From assembly GCA_002337045.1 (NCBI GenBank), contig DDFF01000008.1, positions 186,001 to 250,000 on the forward strand: a DNA stretch of 64,000 bases, in the 5' to 3' direction. Positions within the stretch are counted from its first letter, which is position 1; each line of letters begins with the position of its first letter. Below the pieces are notes generated by a model. The model was not told where the DNA came from. It saw nothing but the letters and a program-made list of their open reading frames with translations, and searched no databases. Origin of the DNA: Bacteroidetes bacterium UBA1935. Lineage in GTDB: Bacteria > Bacteroidota > Bacteroidia > Chitinophagales > Chitinophagaceae. Below are positions 63,259-64,000 of this stretch, one piece after another. The translations under genes and the position numbers were made by a program.

Positions 63259-64000
63259 ATGAGTCAGCCCAATAATATCCAAACCGAGTACGAACAGTGG
63301 CATAAGGATTACAACAAAAACATCCTTGATATCGATAAGCTGAACATGATGAAATGGCACAAAACTGTGCTCAGTTTCCTCGATAAAGATTTGTCTGGTA
63401 AAAAGATGCTGGAAGTAGGTTGTGGTAACGGAGATTTTTCCAACTATCTGGCATTGAACAACAATGCAGATATTCTGGGGCTTGATTTTTCTACAGAAAG
63501 TATAAAGATTGCCAATCAGAAGAAAGAAGTATTTGGTGCAAAGACATCTTCCTTTATGGTTGGCGATGCACAGAATATTTCACTGCCCGATAATAGCTTC
63601 GATATCATAGTATCTTGCGAATGTCTGGAACACATACCTGTACCACAGAAAATGGTGTCAGAAATTTTCAGGTTGCTCAAGCCGGGAGGTATGGTTGTGC
63701 TTACTACTGAAAACTATTTTAACGCATATGCATACCATAGGGTATATCTGAAAATACTTGGCCGCCCGTTCGATTCAGGTTCAGGTGTGCAGCCTTTGGA
63801 AAATTTCTTCTTCTTCTGGCAGGTTGCAGGTATGTTCCGCAAAGCAGGCTTTAAAAACACAAAGACGGTAAGTGGCGAATATGTGATGTTGTTATTGCCC
63901 GGGACAGACCCCGCTAAATTCACAATAGACGAAGTGAAGAGTCCATTGATGAAAAAAATAATGAAACCTTTTGGCAGGCGTATGACGTACTACGCTACCA
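63259..64000 (+). CDS. Class I SAM-dependent methyltransferase, partial (runs off right edge)
   Basis: The first 247 residues are present. Motif I is MLEVGCGNGDFSNYL near residue 50, then LGLDFSTESIKIA, SCECLEHIPVP and LLKPGGMVVLTTENYF. It fits a Methyltransferase_11 protein, and in this locus it could methylate a sugar or a polymer end. The gene starts 9 bases after the GMC oxidoreductase stop, so it is in the same operon, which continues beyond the window. Confidence 0.85.
   Translation, partial: MSQPNNIQTEYEQWHKDYNKNILDIDKLNMMKWHKTVLSFLDKDLSGKKMLEVGCGNGDFSNYLALNNNADILGLDFSTESIKIANQKKEVFGAKTSSFMVGDAQNISLPDNSFDIIVSCECLEHIPVPQKMVSEIFRLLKPGGMVVLTTENYFNAYAYHRVYLKILGRPFDSGSGVQPLENFFFFWQVAGMFRKAGFKNTKTVSGEYVMLLLPGTDPAKFTIDEVKSPLMKKIMKPFGRRMTYYAT

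Overview
The window looks like a chromosomal segment of a Bacteroidota bacterium, probably Chitinophagaceae or a close relative (the family is inference). The signs are promoters of the TTTG-N19..21-TAnnTTTG type, a fused DAHP synthase/chorismate mutase, futalosine-pathway menaquinone genes, a DUF3276/PUR protein, short SusC-independent beta-barrel proteins, and a Wza/Wzc pair of the Bacteroidota kind. No rRNA, insertion sequence, prophage or CRISPR array was seen.

Positions 1-27,600 are a housekeeping region of short transcription units on both strands. In order it holds: a partial SDR protein; tRNA-Ala(GGC); a small membrane protein; phnA; lpxB with a membrane partner; comA; aroE; a methyltransferase; DAHP synthase-chorismate mutase; truB; a lone receiver domain; dxs; a CPBP protease-cdsA-psd lipid block; a Cys/Lys-rich secreted peptide; a methyltransferase; a GlcD-like oxidase; a beta-barrel protein; a sodium symporter; a LOG protein; an O-methyltransferase; a GH73-LysM wall hydrolase; hpt; mqnD; tRNA-Pro(GGG); a long RluA-type synthase; queD-folE; mqnB; a PUR-domain protein; and a second beta-barrel protein. 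Strong hairpin terminators separate many of these units.

Positions 27,770-64,000 are one large surface-polysaccharide locus that runs off the right edge. It opens with divergent wza-like and wzc-like genes over a 330-base regulatory region. A one-directional, tightly packed series of about 31 genes then starts at asnB (31,484). It encodes GDP-fucose synthesis (gmd, fcl), a Wzm/Wzt ABC exporter whose ATPase has a C-terminal extension, two FdtA/QdtA-like cupins in tandem, a FemAB-like acetyltransferase, methyltransferases, left-handed beta-helix acyltransferases, nine glycosyltransferase-like proteins, two WbpG-type amidotransferases with one HisF2-like protein, a WbpB/WbpD/WbpE-like set, a sugar N-formyltransferase, a frameshifted acyltransferase, and an aldo/keto reductase-GMC oxidoreductase pair. 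The likely product is a fucose-containing polysaccharide carrying amino sugars that are acetylated, formylated or amidinated and perhaps methyl-capped, exported by an ABC transporter (inference).

No wholly new system was recognised. The most unusual points are the combined ABC-type and Wza/Wzc-type export genes, paired WbpG genes with HisF2 but no HisH, tandem cupins with different active sites, a tyrosine-glycine repeat tail on the autokinase, an acyltransferase with two single-base T-run shifts, an SDR protein lacking the catalytic Tyr, and two unassigned palindromes in front of envelope genes.
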